64,000 bases of DNA from Candidatus Nitrosopelagicus brevis (GCF_000812185.1 NZ_CP007026.1:1168129-1232128), one strand, 5' to 3'. Shown: positions 26,596-36,135, numbered from the stretch's first letter. Notes: generated by a model from the sequence alone, not told the origin. Numbers and translations: made by a program.

Positions 26596-26613
26596 ATCGC
26601 ATGTCGATGCGAT
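26596..26613 (+). promoter_or_regulatory. Inverted repeat at the cyclophilin start
   Basis: ATCGCAT-GTCG-ATGCGAT is a perfect 7-bp inverted repeat with a 4-nt loop, ending 1 bp before the TTG start of the cyclophilin gene. It could be a repressor operator at the transcription start, or a 5' hairpin masking the start. It is GC-richer than its surroundings. Confidence 0.4.
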
Positions 26614-26614
26614 A

Positions 26615-27097
26615 TTGACTAGTGTAAAGATAGAAACCAATCATGGAAATATTTTATTTAACTTGTTACCAGAGTTAGCACCAGAAACTGTGAGAAGTTT
26701 TGTAAAATTAACAACCGATGGGTTTTACGATGGAACATTATTTCACAGAGTAATTCCTGGATTTATGATTCAAGGTGGAGACCCAAATACAAAAGACCCA
26801 AACATGAAAAGTCAATGGGGAATGGGAGGACCTGGATTCAATGTTAAAGCTGAATTTAGTAGTAGATCACATTTAGAAGGAATTGTTTCAATGGCACGAG
26901 CAACAGATCCAGATAGTGCTGGTTCACAATTTTTCATAGTAACAAAAGATAGTACATTTCTAGATAGAGAATACACTGTATTTGGAGAAGTAACAGAAGG
27001 AATGGATGTTGCACATAAAATAGAAAGTCTTGATAGGGATGGAAATGACTGTCCTCATGAAGATGCAAAGATGCTCAAAGTTTCAATTTCAGAGTAA
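26615..27097 (+). CDS. Cyclophilin-type peptidyl-prolyl isomerase (cytoplasmic)
   Basis: The 160-aa protein is a compact cyclophilin: SVKIETNHGNILFNLLPE, then FHRVIPGFMIQGGDP, GSQFFIVTKDSTFLD and YTVFGEVTEGMDVA. The Arg of FHRVIPG and the FFIV segment are the catalytic landmarks. It has no signal peptide, unlike the exported cyclophilin at 48230-49852. The start is TTG 26615, the first codon before the conserved region. The next gene begins 5 bp after its stop. Confidence 0.94.
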   Translation: MTSVKIETNHGNILFNLLPELAPETVRSFVKLTTDGFYDGTLFHRVIPGFMIQGGDPNTKDPNMKSQWGMGGPGFNVKAEFSSRSHLEGIVSMARATDPDSAGSQFFIVTKDSTFLDREYTVFGEVTEGMDVAHKIESLDRDGNDCPHEDAKMLKVSISE

Positions 27098-27101
27098 AAT
27101 C

Positions 27102-28298
27102 TTGGAAAAGAAATTTTTATTCATAATATTTTCAATTGTATTAATCTCAATTTCACCTCAAGTTTTTGCTCAAGATGATTTAGATTCTTTACTTGCAGAA
27201 AAAAATGCTGTACTAATTGAACAACAAGAAATAATTTTTGAAGTAGGAAAATACTCAGATGTTCAGGTTAAACATGTAATAGAAACAGGTGCATGGAGTG
27301 AGAATAGGCCTAGAGTTATCGAGGTAATATCAGGTGCTCATTCAAATTTGACAGTAGTAGATGAGGATGGAGATAAATTAAATTTCTCATATGATGCAGA
27401 AACATTTGAAGAATCAAAATACATTATTTTGAATCAAAAATTAGGAAATTATGATTTGATTGTAGAATATACTTTAGATAATTTCATGGAATTAGATTAT
27501 GGATTATGGACAAAAGAATTGAAATCTGGAAGTGACATAACAGTGATGATTGAAGATGACATTGAATTAATTTTTGCTAATTCCAGACCAATAGATGTTA
27601 GTGAAGCAAAGGGAATTAATTGTATTGGATGTAACATGGTGTTAGAATATTTTGATACTGAAAAATTTTCTTCAAAAGAAATTCCTTTCAGTAATGATAA
27701 ATTTACAATAGACTTCTTATCAAATGGAAAAATTTCTGAAATGGAATTTATTGGCGGAGGAGCACAATTACTTAATTTTGATGTAATTAGTGAAGATCAA
27801 TTATTTGTTTTAAAAATTCCTTTAGAATATTTGTTAAATCCATTTGAAGTCTACTTTACAGAAAATGATGACATAGATTTAGATCAAGTTGATAAAATTA
27901 GAAAAACAGAATTTTCTCAAGATGAGACACATGTCAATGTATCATTTAGAACATTTGGTGAAGGAACTGTTTCAATTGTAGGTGCAACACCAGAAGAACA
28001 TCAAAAAAAATTGGATCAAATTGAAAATATCAAAGCAAGAGAAGTAAAAAATGAAGTTGAAGAAAAAGAAAAAGGGTTAGCACTTCCAATTCCAGGAACC
28101 AAAGCAGCTTCAGAACTAGCGGAAAAATCTGGTCAAATGAATGAGGAAGAAATGGTGAATAAATTATCTTTTGCAGATGATTTGAAAAAAGGACAGGTGG
28201 AAAATTCTGAAGATAATGCAATGATTTTGGCAATTATTGTAGGCGTAATTATTGCAGGAATAATTGGAGGAGTTATTTTTAAACTAAAGAAAAACTAG
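27102..28298 (+). CDS. Exported protein with C-terminal membrane anchor, unknown
   Basis: I start at TTG 27102, which gives a clean signal peptide (KKFLFIIFSIVLISISPQVFA) directly after the cyclophilin stop; an earlier in-frame ATG would read through the cyclophilin end. The protein of about 398 aa has an extracytoplasmic beta-rich domain with one CIGC pair. A charged helical linker (EVKNEVEEKEKG) follows, then a C-terminal membrane helix (MILAIIVGVIIAGIIGGVIF) with a basic tail. No family is recognised. Co-transcription with a folding enzyme is notable. Confidence 0.72.
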   Translation: MEKKFLFIIFSIVLISISPQVFAQDDLDSLLAEKNAVLIEQQEIIFEVGKYSDVQVKHVIETGAWSENRPRVIEVISGAHSNLTVVDEDGDKLNFSYDAETFEESKYIILNQKLGNYDLIVEYTLDNFMELDYGLWTKELKSGSDITVMIEDDIELIFANSRPIDVSEAKGINCIGCNMVLEYFDTEKFSSKEIPFSNDKFTIDFLSNGKISEMEFIGGGAQLLNFDVISEDQLFVLKIPLEYLLNPFEVYFTENDDIDLDQVDKIRKTEFSQDETHVNVSFRTFGEGTVSIVGATPEEHQKKLDQIENIKAREVKNEVEEKEKGLALPIPGTKAASELAEKSGQMNEEEMVNKLSFADDLKKGQVENSEDNAMILAIIVGVIIAGIIGGVIFKLKKN

Positions 28299-28450
28299 TC
28301 GCCCTTTGAATCACAAGCACATCCTTCAAACTCATCAAATCTAGAATTACATATAGGACATTTGTCGCCATATTCTATTTCCCATGGTTCTTTACCAAAA
28401 AGTTTGAAATGATCATCAATTTCTTTTGGAATTTCTTGTTTTTCATCCAT
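28295..28450 (-). CDS. Small CxxC zinc-binding protein, 51 aa
   Basis: The ATG at 28450 opens a 51-codon frame with helical N-terminal part (EIPKEIDDHFKLFGKEPW) and CPIC plus a later CAC, a probable zinc site. A TATA-like CTATACATAC about 26 bp upstream supports expression. It overlaps the convergent exported-protein gene by 4 bp. No function is known. Confidence 0.65.
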   Translation of the reverse strand: MDEKQEIPKEIDDHFKLFGKEPWEIEYGDKCPICNSRFDEFEGCACDSKGD

Positions 28451-28504
28451 GGTATGATATAGCTCTTACAGTATGTATAGATTATCTAAGATTAGACTTT
28501 ATTT

Positions 28505-28933
28505 CTAATTAGTTAGTAGTGCTTCTTTTGAAACATATTGATTTCTATCGTCTACTGTATTTTTTAGAAATTCTTTACTAAATGCCATCTTTGTTAATGC
28601 AACTGATACATCAAATGGACTTGCAGTCCAACCATACTCTGACATTTGTGCAACTGTTTCTCCAACGGTTTTTGGTTGATCGAAGAAAGAATCTTTTGCT
28701 AAAATTCTCAACTTGTGTTTGATATCATCTACTGCAATTGTAGATGGTGATGAGAATTCAGGCTCGTGAAACTCAGCATCTTCTAATGAACCCATGACAT
28801 CAGGTTGCGATCTCTCATTAAGTAATTGCTTTAGTGATTCAATTACCTCAGCAGCAGAATCATTATCAACGTAGAAATCTCTAGAATCAATCTCTATTTC
28901 ATTAGGACCTTGTTTGATTCGTATTTTTGCCAT
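28505..28933 (-). CDS. Conserved archaeal hypothetical protein
   Basis: The 142-aa product begins AKIRIKQGPNEIEIDSRDFY, a beta-rich start, with an acidic helical middle and a predicted helical C-terminal domain (KTVGETVAQMSEYGWTASPF ... VALTKMAFSKEFLKN). The C-terminal part resembles a winged-helix-like domain but lacks a clear recognition helix. I chose ATG 28933, since a TATA-like box sits about 25 bp upstream; a further start at 28948 is less likely. The function is unknown. Confidence 0.7.
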   Translation of the reverse strand: MAKIRIKQGPNEIEIDSRDFYVDNDSAAEVIESLKQLLNERSQPDVMGSLEDAEFHEPEFSSPSTIAVDDIKHKLRILAKDSFFDQPKTVGETVAQMSEYGWTASPFDVSVALTKMAFSKEFLKNTVDDRNQYVSKEALLTN

Positions 28934-29067
28934 GTGTAATCTACACAATTATTGATTTATTTTACTAGCTCAAAGTAGCTTAGAGAAATAATCAAAAGAT
29001 ATACACAAATTACTAACAAGAAATTTTTTTGACAAGGGATTTATACATAATTTCTGCTAAAAAATAC

Positions 29068-29961
29068 ATGTTAACAGTTTTTGGATCTACTGCGCTAGAC
29101 ACAATTAGAACTCCTAAAAAAACTCTGAAAAATGTGCTAGGTGGGGCAGCAACATTTGCAGCCATTTCAGCAAGTTTTTTCACAAAACCTGGATTAATTG
29201 CCGTTGTTGGTAGTGACTTTCCTAAAAAATATCATACGGTATTGAAAAATCATCTTGATCTAAAAGGACTAACTGTTCTAAATGGAAAGACATTCAGATA
29301 TGATGGTAAATATGATGCGACAATGAGCGTTAGAGAAACGCTCAAAACAGAACTAAACGTACTAGCAGATTTCAAACCAACTGTACCTGATGCATATAAA
29401 AAATCAGAATTTGTTTATCTAGCAAACAACGACCCTGAACAAAACGCAAAAATCATTAAAGAATTTGATAATGTGAAATTTTCAATGTGTGATACAATAG
29501 AATTTTGGATTGCTACAAAAAGAAATGCGGTAATTAAAATGATAAAATCAGTTGATGCCGTCGTAATTAACGATGAGGAGGCAAAACTCCTCACAAAAGA
29601 AGATAATTTGATAAAATGTGCAAAAAAAATGATGAGTTGGGGGGCCAACTATGTTGTTATTAAAAAAGGAGAACATGGGGCATTACTATTTCATGAAGAT
29701 GTAATTTTTCCATCAGTAGGATTTTCTTTAGAATCAGTTGTAGACCCAACAGGAGCAGGAGATTCTTTTGCAGGTGCAATGATTGGACATTTAGCTGCAA
29801 AGAACAAAACTAGTTTTTCTGAAATAAAAAAATCAATCATTTATGGAAATGTCATGGGATCATTTGCTGTTGAAAAATATGGATTAGCAGGATTAACATC
29901 TTTGAAAAAATCAGATATTTCAAAAAGAATAAAGCAATATGAAAAAATGGTTACCTTTTGA
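29068..29961 (+). CDS. PfkB-family sugar/nucleoside kinase
   Basis: The 297-aa protein opens LTVFGSTALDTI and has GGAATFAAISASFF, VVNDE-like VVINDEEAK and the PfkB signature DPTGAGDSFAGAMIGHLAA with the catalytic Asp. It phosphorylates a sugar, nucleoside or related alcohol; the substrate pocket cannot be typed by eye. The ATG at 29068 fits a TATA-like ATTTATAC about 26 bp upstream, so a leaderless start is likely. Confidence 0.9.
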   Translation: MLTVFGSTALDTIRTPKKTLKNVLGGAATFAAISASFFTKPGLIAVVGSDFPKKYHTVLKNHLDLKGLTVLNGKTFRYDGKYDATMSVRETLKTELNVLADFKPTVPDAYKKSEFVYLANNDPEQNAKIIKEFDNVKFSMCDTIEFWIATKRNAVIKMIKSVDAVVINDEEAKLLTKEDNLIKCAKKMMSWGANYVVIKKGEHGALLFHEDVIFPSVGFSLESVVDPTGAGDSFAGAMIGHLAAKNKTSFSEIKKSIIYGNVMGSFAVEKYGLAGLTSLKKSDISKRIKQYEKMVTF

Positions 29962-29993
29962 AGAGTTATAGATAAGATTTTTTTTTATAAATT

Positions 29994-30326
29994 ATGGAAG
30001 ACAGACTGGATTCAATTTTTTCTATGCAGAAAGGATTGGAGAATATGATGAATCTTGACAGATACCCGAAAGATACGGAAGGTAAGGTTTCTGCATTATG
30101 TACTGCAATAATGCATGAAGCAGTAGAACTACAACGTACAACAAACTGGAAGTGGTGGAAGACACCAACTGAATTTAGTGAAGCCGAAGCCAGAGAAGAG
30201 CTAATAGACATTTGGCACTTTGTTGTTCAGGCATCGCTAGAGCTAAATCTCACGCCTGATGATATCTTGAAGGAATACGAAAGAAAAAATGAAATTAACA
30301 GACAACGACAGAAAGACGGTTACTAA
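29994..30326 (+). CDS. Dimeric all-alpha dUTPase / MazG-like NTP pyrophosphohydrolase
   Basis: The 110-aa protein is all-helical with the acidic metal sites of the all-alpha NTP pyrophosphatase superfamily: TAIMHEAVELQRTTNWKWWK, then AREELIDIWHFVVQA. The C-terminal NEINRQRQKDGY motif closely resembles the lysine/arginine-rich end of dimeric dUTPases. It probably cleaves dUTP to dUMP and PPi, keeping uracil out of DNA. Length is short but fits MazG-like forms. Confidence 0.82.
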   Translation: MEDRLDSIFSMQKGLENMMNLDRYPKDTEGKVSALCTAIMHEAVELQRTTNWKWWKTPTEFSEAEAREELIDIWHFVVQASLELNLTPDDILKEYERKNEINRQRQKDGY

Positions 30327-30384
30327 TTTCATCATATAATATGATTGAAATAATTTTATAGTAGGTCTATTAAAAATCGATGAA

Positions 30385-30960
30385 TTGAAACCAAGACACC
30401 TACATGAAACAGACAAACAGTACAGAGTTTTTCTGTACATATTTTATGCTGCTGCCTCAATGATGGGAATCATCATGGTTTACGGTGTAGTCATGATGGT
30501 TGGAGAGTGGCAAGAAACTGGATATTATGTAATGGGAGAAGTTTTAGTGAACACGCATGTTCCATTTGAAGGATTTGCAAATCTAACAACGTGGTTATCA
30601 TTTGCATGTGTAATTTCTTGGTATTGTGTTTCAAGAATTGGTTGGAAGAAAACTGTAGGATTACAATCATACAGAATGGCTTTGCTGCAACTAATGTTGT
30701 TAGGATTTGCAGTAATTTGTTTGTACGAAGTTTTGTGGAGTTTTACTGTACTTAATGCAGAAATTACAGCACAGATGGTAATTGATGGTACAACACCAGA
30801 CATTGATAGATTGATAGTTGATTATCCTGATCCAGATAGACCATGGAACCTAATATTTGCAACAAAAATTTGGTCTGTAGGATTTTTGATTAGTGCACAC
30901 GCATTTTATCTTAGTACGAGACCTAGAAAATCAAAAGAAGAAATGATACCTGACGAGTAA
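30385..30960 (+). CDS. Four-helix membrane protein, unknown
   Basis: The 191-aa protein has four predicted membrane helices (roughly residues 15-37, 62-82, 95-118 and 160-180) with an external acidic loop (DIDRLIVDYPDPDRPWN). It has a His-rich start (KPRHLHETDKQYR). No family is recognised. The TTG start at 30385 follows a TATA-like ATTTTATAG about 30 bp upstream. Confidence 0.7.
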   Translation: MKPRHLHETDKQYRVFLYIFYAAASMMGIIMVYGVVMMVGEWQETGYYVMGEVLVNTHVPFEGFANLTTWLSFACVISWYCVSRIGWKKTVGLQSYRMALLQLMLLGFAVICLYEVLWSFTVLNAEITAQMVIDGTTPDIDRLIVDYPDPDRPWNLIFATKIWSVGFLISAHAFYLSTRPRKSKEEMIPDE

Positions 30961-31013
30961 AGTAGTTTCAAAAATTTCACCTTTGTTATATATTCTCAAA
31001 CAGAAATCAGAAT

Positions 31014-31400
31014 GTGGCATATACAGTTTTTAAAGAAAAGTATTCAATTTTTCTAATTACTATAATTGGTTCTGTTGTAATTTTATCAATACCTCTAATT
31101 GTAAATCAGATTTTACAAGCTGATTTTTTTCATGTTGTAATACATCAGATTAGTTTCATTTTGGCCGCATTTCTTACAATTATGGCGGGAATAGGATACA
31201 AAAAATCAAAGATGGCAAGAATGTTATTTTCTTCATTTGGGTTTGCAGCCTTAGCATTTGGACAAGCAGTATTCATGTATGTGAAAATTTTTGAAGAAAG
31301 TGATTTGGAAAATGTATCTGCAAGTGAAAGTATTTTAGATTTTTCAATTTTGATAATGACAATACTGTTTGCTGTTGGTGTTTTTTATAAAAAAAATTAA
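31014..31400 (+). CDS. Four-helix membrane protein, unknown
   Basis: The 128-aa protein is nearly all membrane: helices near residues 12-30, 40-58, 66-85 and 107-123, with an acidic loop before the last. The GTG start at 31014 is 24 bp after a TATA-like TTATATATT, typical of leaderless transcription. A winged-helix regulator lies 80 bp downstream on the same strand and may sense or control it. No family is recognised. Confidence 0.68.
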   Translation: MAYTVFKEKYSIFLITIIGSVVILSIPLIVNQILQADFFHVVIHQISFILAAFLTIMAGIGYKKSKMARMLFSSFGFAALAFGQAVFMYVKIFEESDLENVSASESILDFSILIMTILFAVGVFYKKN

Positions 31401-31480
31401 CATTTCCTGATTTTAAATATCTAGAATAACTACATATACTGCTAACAAAGAAATTCATTATCAAAGTTGGGATTTAAAGA

Positions 31481-31975
31481 TTGGATAGAAGAGAAATTGT
31501 TTTAGAAATTATTGAGAAAAATCCGGGCATTAGATTTAATGAGATTATGAGAATTTCAAACATTAGAAACGGTACACTAAGTCACTATGTAAAAAAACTA
31601 GTAGAAGAAAAAAGCATAGAATTAGAAAGAGCACCAAGAGTTACACGCCTATACCCTGCAGGCATACAAGAAAAGGAGGCAAAAATTTGCAAATATCTAA
31701 CTATGGACAGCCAGAAAAAAATAATCTTATTTTTATTGAAAAAAAAGACTGCTACATCACAAGAAATTAGAGAATTCATAGAAAAATCACCTTCAGTAGT
31801 ATCTGTAAATATCAATGAGTTGTTCAGAGAGAAAATTGTTGAGAAAAAATACGATATTCCTTCAAACAAATATTCATTAAAAAATCCAGAGCAAATCAAA
31901 GGAATACTTGGTGAATATTATCCAGAATCACTAACTAAACTTTCAGAAAATACAATTGAGATGCTGGATTTTTAG
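31481..31975 (+). CDS. Winged-helix regulator with two HTH units
   Basis: The 164-aa protein opens with an HTH: IVLEIIEKNPGIRFNEIMRI then NIRNGTLSHYVKKLVEEKSI. A second unit follows (KIILFLLKKKTATSQEIREF ... SPSVVSVNINELFREKIV). This resembles archaeal tandem winged-helix repressors. It has no sensor domain or membrane helix. The TTG start at 31481 is assigned from the first conserved residues. It may regulate the membrane protein before it; inference. Confidence 0.8.
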   Translation: MDRREIVLEIIEKNPGIRFNEIMRISNIRNGTLSHYVKKLVEEKSIELERAPRVTRLYPAGIQEKEAKICKYLTMDSQKKIILFLLKKKTATSQEIREFIEKSPSVVSVNINELFREKIVEKKYDIPSNKYSLKNPEQIKGILGEYYPESLTKLSENTIEMLDF

Positions 31976-32053
31976 TGTGTAAGAAAATTTCTGCTTTTAC
32001 TTTCAAAGATTAATACAAGACTTTATAGATAAATAAAAGAAAAATCTGTTAAA

Positions 32054-33100
32054 ATGGACATTACAGAAAAAGTTGAGTTAATCAAAAGACCTCCTACAAA
32101 AGAAATTGTAAAAGATGAAGCAGAGTTAATTGAACTTTTAAACACAAACTCAAAACCAAAACACTACATAGGATTAGAGATATCTGGCTTTTTACATCTT
32201 GGAAGTTTAATCAGCACAGGTTTTAAAATTAATGACTTTATGAAAGCAGGAATTGACTGTACCGTATTTTTGGCAGACTGGCACACCTTGATTAACGATA
32301 AACTTGGTGGAAATCTTGAAACAATTTCCAAAGTTTCTAAATATTATGCAGATGCATTTCGATTAGTTTGTCCAGGAGTAAACATCGTAATGGGCACAGA
32401 TCTTTATGATTCTAAAAAAGAATACTGGGCAGAACTTGTGAAATTTACAAAACACATGACTCTTGCAAGAACAATGCGTACTTTGACAATCATGGGAAGA
32501 TCAGAAAACGAGGAAAAAATTGATTTAGCAAAATTACTTTATCCACCGATGCAGGCAGCTGATATTCATTCTTTAGATTTAGATATTGTTCATGCAGGAA
32601 TGGACCAACGAAAAATACACATGCTAGTTAGAGAAATTTTCCCAAAAATGAAATGGAAGGTTCCTGTTGCTGTACATCATTCATTATTACCAGGATTAAC
32701 ACAACCAAAAGGTGACTCTACAACAGAGCTAGGAAAGATGAGTAAATCAGACCCAAACTCTGGAATTTTCATACACAATTCAGATGACGAGATTAAAAAG
32801 AAAATCAACAAAGGTTGGTGTGAAGAAGGACTAACAGAAAATAATCCTGTTTTAGAAATTGCAAGACAAATTGTATTTCATGAATATGATTCAATATCAA
32901 TAGAAAGACCTGAAAAGTTTGGAGGAAATGTAACATACAATTCGTATGAAGAGTTAGAGGCAGATTTTGCTCAAAAGAATTTGCACCCAGGTGATCTGAA
33001 AAATACAGTAGGAGAACATATGGTGAAGATAATTGCTCCTATTAGAGATAAAATTTCATTAAGTAATGAGTTGTTTGAACTAATTAAAAATAGTCACTAG
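32054..33100 (+). CDS. tyrS: Tyrosyl-tRNA synthetase
   Basis: The 348-aa protein has the class I signatures HLGS (GFLHLGSLISTG, residues 51-62) and KMSKSDPNSG. An archaeal/eukaryotic-type TyrRS core lies between them: VFLADWHTLINDKLGG, PPMQAADIHSLDLDIVHAG, DQRKIHMLVRE. The TrpRS alternative is excluded by the length and the DQRKIHMLARE-like helix. It charges tRNA-Tyr. Its stop overlaps the convergent cobJ gene by 4 bp. Confidence 0.95.
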   Translation: MDITEKVELIKRPPTKEIVKDEAELIELLNTNSKPKHYIGLEISGFLHLGSLISTGFKINDFMKAGIDCTVFLADWHTLINDKLGGNLETISKVSKYYADAFRLVCPGVNIVMGTDLYDSKKEYWAELVKFTKHMTLARTMRTLTIMGRSENEEKIDLAKLLYPPMQAADIHSLDLDIVHAGMDQRKIHMLVREIFPKMKWKVPVAVHHSLLPGLTQPKGDSTTELGKMSKSDPNSGIFIHNSDDEIKKKINKGWCEEGLTENNPVLEIARQIVFHEYDSISIERPEKFGGNVTYNSYEELEADFAQKNLHPGDLKNTVGEHMVKIIAPIRDKISLSNELFELIKNSH

Positions 33101-33882
33101 TTTTTAATTTCTGGCTCTTCTAAATTGTACTTTGATTTGTATCCGCGTGGATTAATCATCAAATCTTTGAAGTTGTAAGTTGATGAGTTGCCAACTATAA
33201 CAGTACTAGTCATTCCTAACTGTTCAGAATAGTTTTCCATATGTTCCAAGTCAGTAATAATTACAGTCTCAGAGTCACGATATGCCTCTTTGATTATGGC
33301 AACAGGTGTTGTTGGTTTTCTATGTTTTAGTAAGATTTTTCGTGTATCTTGTAATTGATGAACTCTTTTCTTACTTTTAGGATTGTAAATTACTAAAACA
33401 AAATCTCCTTGTGCTGCAGCCTCTACTCTTTTTACAATGATTTCCCATGGAACCATCAGATCACTCATACTACAAACTGCAAAGTCTGTCATTAAGGGAG
33501 AACCAATAATACTTGCACAAGAATTCAATGCAGAAACACCAGGAATTAATTCAACATGTAAACCACTTTTTGGATCCCAACCAGATTCTGCAAGTACTTC
33601 AAAAATTAATCCAGCCATTCCATAGATTCCAGGATCACCGCTTGAAACAAGTGAAACAACTTTTCCTTCTTTAGCTAAATCAATACATTGATGCGCTCTT
33701 TCTACTTCTTGAGTCATTGCATAGCTGTGAATTTCTTTTCCTTGAATCAAATCTTCGACTAGATTCACATAAGTTGTATAACCAACAATAGTATCACTTT
33801 CCTCAATAACCTGTTTTGCTCGAAATGTCATATGATCGTGATGGCCTGGACCAACTCCAACAATGTACAGTTTACCTTCCAT
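33097..33882 (-). CDS. cobJ: Precorrin-3B C17-methyltransferase (CobJ/CbiH)
   Basis: This SAM-dependent tetrapyrrole methyltransferase acts at C17 with ring contraction in cobalamin synthesis. The 261-aa protein has the N-terminal GVGPGHHDHMTF loop, VSLVSSGDPGIYGMAGL, the PGVSALNSCASIIGSPL segment and the family ending SSTYNFKDLMINPRGY, which separates CobJ/CbiH from other Cbi methylases. It is the last gene after lysC. With cbiE at 50424 and bluB at 23764, it supports complete cobamide synthesis elsewhere on the genome. Confidence 0.93.
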   Translation of the reverse strand: MEGKLYIVGVGPGHHDHMTFRAKQVIEESDTIVGYTTYVNLVEDLIQGKEIHSYAMTQEVERAHQCIDLAKEGKVVSLVSSGDPGIYGMAGLIFEVLAESGWDPKSGLHVELIPGVSALNSCASIIGSPLMTDFAVCSMSDLMVPWEIIVKRVEAAAQGDFVLVIYNPKSKKRVHQLQDTRKILLKHRKPTTPVAIIKEAYRDSETVIITDLEHMENYSEQLGMTSTVIVGNSSTYNFKDLMINPRGYKSKYNLEEPEIKN

Positions 33883-33918
33883 GAAAAATGAAGATTGATT
33901 GAATAATTTATCCCTATC

Positions 33919-35319
33919 TTACTTTATGGTATTTAGTTTGAATTCATTGTGTAGAGATGTTACAACTGCCTTGCAATCATTATCTTTCACAACAAATGCC
34001 AAGTTTAGTTCTGATGAACCTTGAGCAATCATCATTACATTGGAGTTTGATTTTTGTGCTGCAAGAAATACTCTGGATGCTATTCCAACTTTACCTCTCA
34101 TTCCAGAACCAATTACTGCAATTATAGCAACATTTGGAATTGTTTCGATTTTTTTGAGAGTTGTACCTAGCAAATTAATTTCTAAAACATTTTCTGCTCT
34201 GTGAAGATCCTCTTTTTTCACAACAATTGTTATACTTGATTCAGATGGATTTGATGATACCATCATTGCATTAATGTCATTTTTTGAAAGAACTGAAAAT
34301 ATTTTTGCAGCAGCACCTGGCCCTGCAAACAATATACCACCTGTCAAATCAAGTAATCCCACTTTTCTAATTGCAGCCACACACTTTACAGGATCTTTAG
34401 ATTTGGAATGGGGTAATGTAACAAGAGTTCCTTGATTATTTACATCAAAACTACTTCTAATTCGCATTGGAATCTTTTTTGATAATAATGGCTCAAATGT
34501 TCGTGGATGGATTTGTTTTGCACCAAATCTAGCCATCTCAATTGCTTCAGAATATGAAACTTGTTTGAGAAGTTTTGCATTTTTTATCAACTTTGGATCT
34601 GCTGTCATCATTCCTTCAACATCACTCATAAGCCATATTTCATCTGCATCAATGCACGATGCAATTATAGTTGCAGTATAATCAGAGCCACCACGACCAA
34701 ATGTAGTAGTATGATCATGTTGATCAGCTCCTGCAAATCCGGCTACAACAGGAATAAGGTTTTTGTTCAAATGTTCATTAATTGTTTTTGAGAGACGGAT
34801 TTTTGTTGTATCCATAAGAGGTCGAGAATCACCAAAGTTGGAGTCAGTAACTATTCCTGCCTCTTTACCACTTAACGGCATAGATTTGTTTTTCAATTCT
34901 TGTAATGAAAATGATACCAAATCAATTGATAGTTTTTCGCCAAAAGAGATTAGATAATCATATGACCGTGGTGTTACTTCTCCTAGTAGAATTAATCCAT
35001 TAACTAACTCTTCTAATTCAGATAAATCAGAATTCAATTTGCTTGAAAGTGATTTTGAAATTTTAGGATTTGTGATAAGATGGTCAGCAAATTGTTTATG
35101 TTTTTGAGATATTTTTGCAAGCATTCTGTTTGCGTCTTTTTTGTTTCCTTTTTCTACTAACAGTGATATTTGGATTAGTTCATCAGTTGTTCCATCAACA
35201 GCAGAGCATACAACTACAGTTTTGTTCTTTTTTGCTATTTTATCTACAGTTTTCACTACGTTTTTGATATCCTTCACGGTTGCGAGCGACGTTCCGCCAA
35301 ACTTTACTACTAATTTCAA
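33919..35319 (-). CDS. lysC: Aspartate kinase
   Basis: This enzyme makes 4-phospho-L-aspartate, the first step to lysine, methionine and threonine. The 466-aa protein begins VVKFGGTSLATVKDI and has FGRGGSDYTATIIA and WLMSDVEGMMTADP typical of the kinase domain. Two C-terminal ACT domains follow from about residue 310, expected to bind an end-product amino acid. Length is usual for a monofunctional enzyme. It follows the PCNA gene by 35 bp on the minus strand. Confidence 0.95.
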   Translation of the reverse strand: MKLVVKFGGTSLATVKDIKNVVKTVDKIAKKNKTVVVCSAVDGTTDELIQISLLVEKGNKKDANRMLAKISQKHKQFADHLITNPKISKSLSSKLNSDLSELEELVNGLILLGEVTPRSYDYLISFGEKLSIDLVSFSLQELKNKSMPLSGKEAGIVTDSNFGDSRPLMDTTKIRLSKTINEHLNKNLIPVVAGFAGADQHDHTTTFGRGGSDYTATIIASCIDADEIWLMSDVEGMMTADPKLIKNAKLLKQVSYSEAIEMARFGAKQIHPRTFEPLLSKKIPMRIRSSFDVNNQGTLVTLPHSKSKDPVKCVAAIRKVGLLDLTGGILFAGPGAAAKIFSVLSKNDINAMMVSSNPSESSITIVVKKEDLHRAENVLEINLLGTTLKKIETIPNVAIIAVIGSGMRGKVGIASRVFLAAQKSNSNVMMIAQGSSELNLAFVVKDNDCKAVVTSLHNEFKLNTIK

Positions 35320-35354
35320 ATCTGTTTCACTTGAACAATTGGTCTTAAAATTCT

Positions 35355-36101
35355 TTAACTCTCAACACGAGGAGCTAAATAGAAATGAATTTGGCCTAAA
35401 TTTGAAACCTTGAATTCAACTCTTAGTGGTTTTGCCGAAGAATATTCACATGTAACTGCTTCAACGCTACCACCAACTGCTTTGATAATTGGGTTTAGGT
35501 ATTCGAGGCTGTATGTACCGGTACTTTCTTGTTTTACGGATAATTCCTGTATTTCATCCTGACCGGTTTCTAGTGCAATGTCAACTTCACCAGAGTCACC
35601 TTTGCCAGAAAACGTTGCAGAGGATTCATTTGATGTGATAGTAAGATAGTCAGAAACTACTTGTACATCGCCTAAAATTTTATCTAACGCAGAAGCAGTT
35701 AGTGATATTTTTGCATCATAATCAATTTTTGGAAGCGGAGTATCAGATGCAGAACTTTCAATTAATCTCATTTTGTATTTTTTATTTTTACCTATTGTGA
35801 CTAGAAGCATATTATCGTCAGATATGTTAATTTCAATTGAATTACTTTTATCAGATCTTTTGATTAATTTTGAAAATTCATCAATGCGAACTCCAAATTT
35901 TATGTCACTGTCACAGTTGTATTTTTCAAATGCAGAATTTGGCCAATTGATATCAATTAGTGCTACATGAGATGGATCCATGCCTCTGAAGGAGATTCCT
36001 TCGACAGTTGCCTCAAATGTTGCTTCTTCTACAAGTGTAGAAATTGCAGAGATGATTGCTTTCCATTCCTCTGCCCCATTTGTTTTAGCTGAAAAAACCA
36101 A
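35355..36101 (-). CDS. pcn: Proliferating cell nuclear antigen (sliding clamp)
   Basis: The 248-aa protein is a PCNA clamp: EEATFEATVEGISFRGMDPS, the central interdomain linker and ending IHFYLAPRVES. It should form a trimeric ring around DNA to tether PolB/PolD, FEN1 and ligase. The genes tfs and rpoL lie directly upstream on the same strand, a linkage also seen in other archaea. Length and motifs are normal. Confidence 0.96.
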   Translation of the reverse strand: MVFSAKTNGAEEWKAIISAISTLVEEATFEATVEGISFRGMDPSHVALIDINWPNSAFEKYNCDSDIKFGVRIDEFSKLIKRSDKSNSIEINISDDNMLLVTIGKNKKYKMRLIESSASDTPLPKIDYDAKISLTASALDKILGDVQVVSDYLTITSNESSATFSGKGDSGEVDIALETGQDEIQELSVKQESTGTYSLEYLNPIIKAVGGSVEAVTCEYSSAKPLRVEFKVSNLGQIHFYLAPRVES

Positions 36102-36135
36102 ATCACTTTTTTGTTGTGAATGCTAAAGTTAAACC

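Noticed and set aside
27030..27101. Upstream in-frame extension of the exported protein to 27030
   Set aside because: It runs through the end of the cyclophilin gene and would place the signal peptide 24 residues from the N-terminus; TTG 27102 gives a normal signal peptide.
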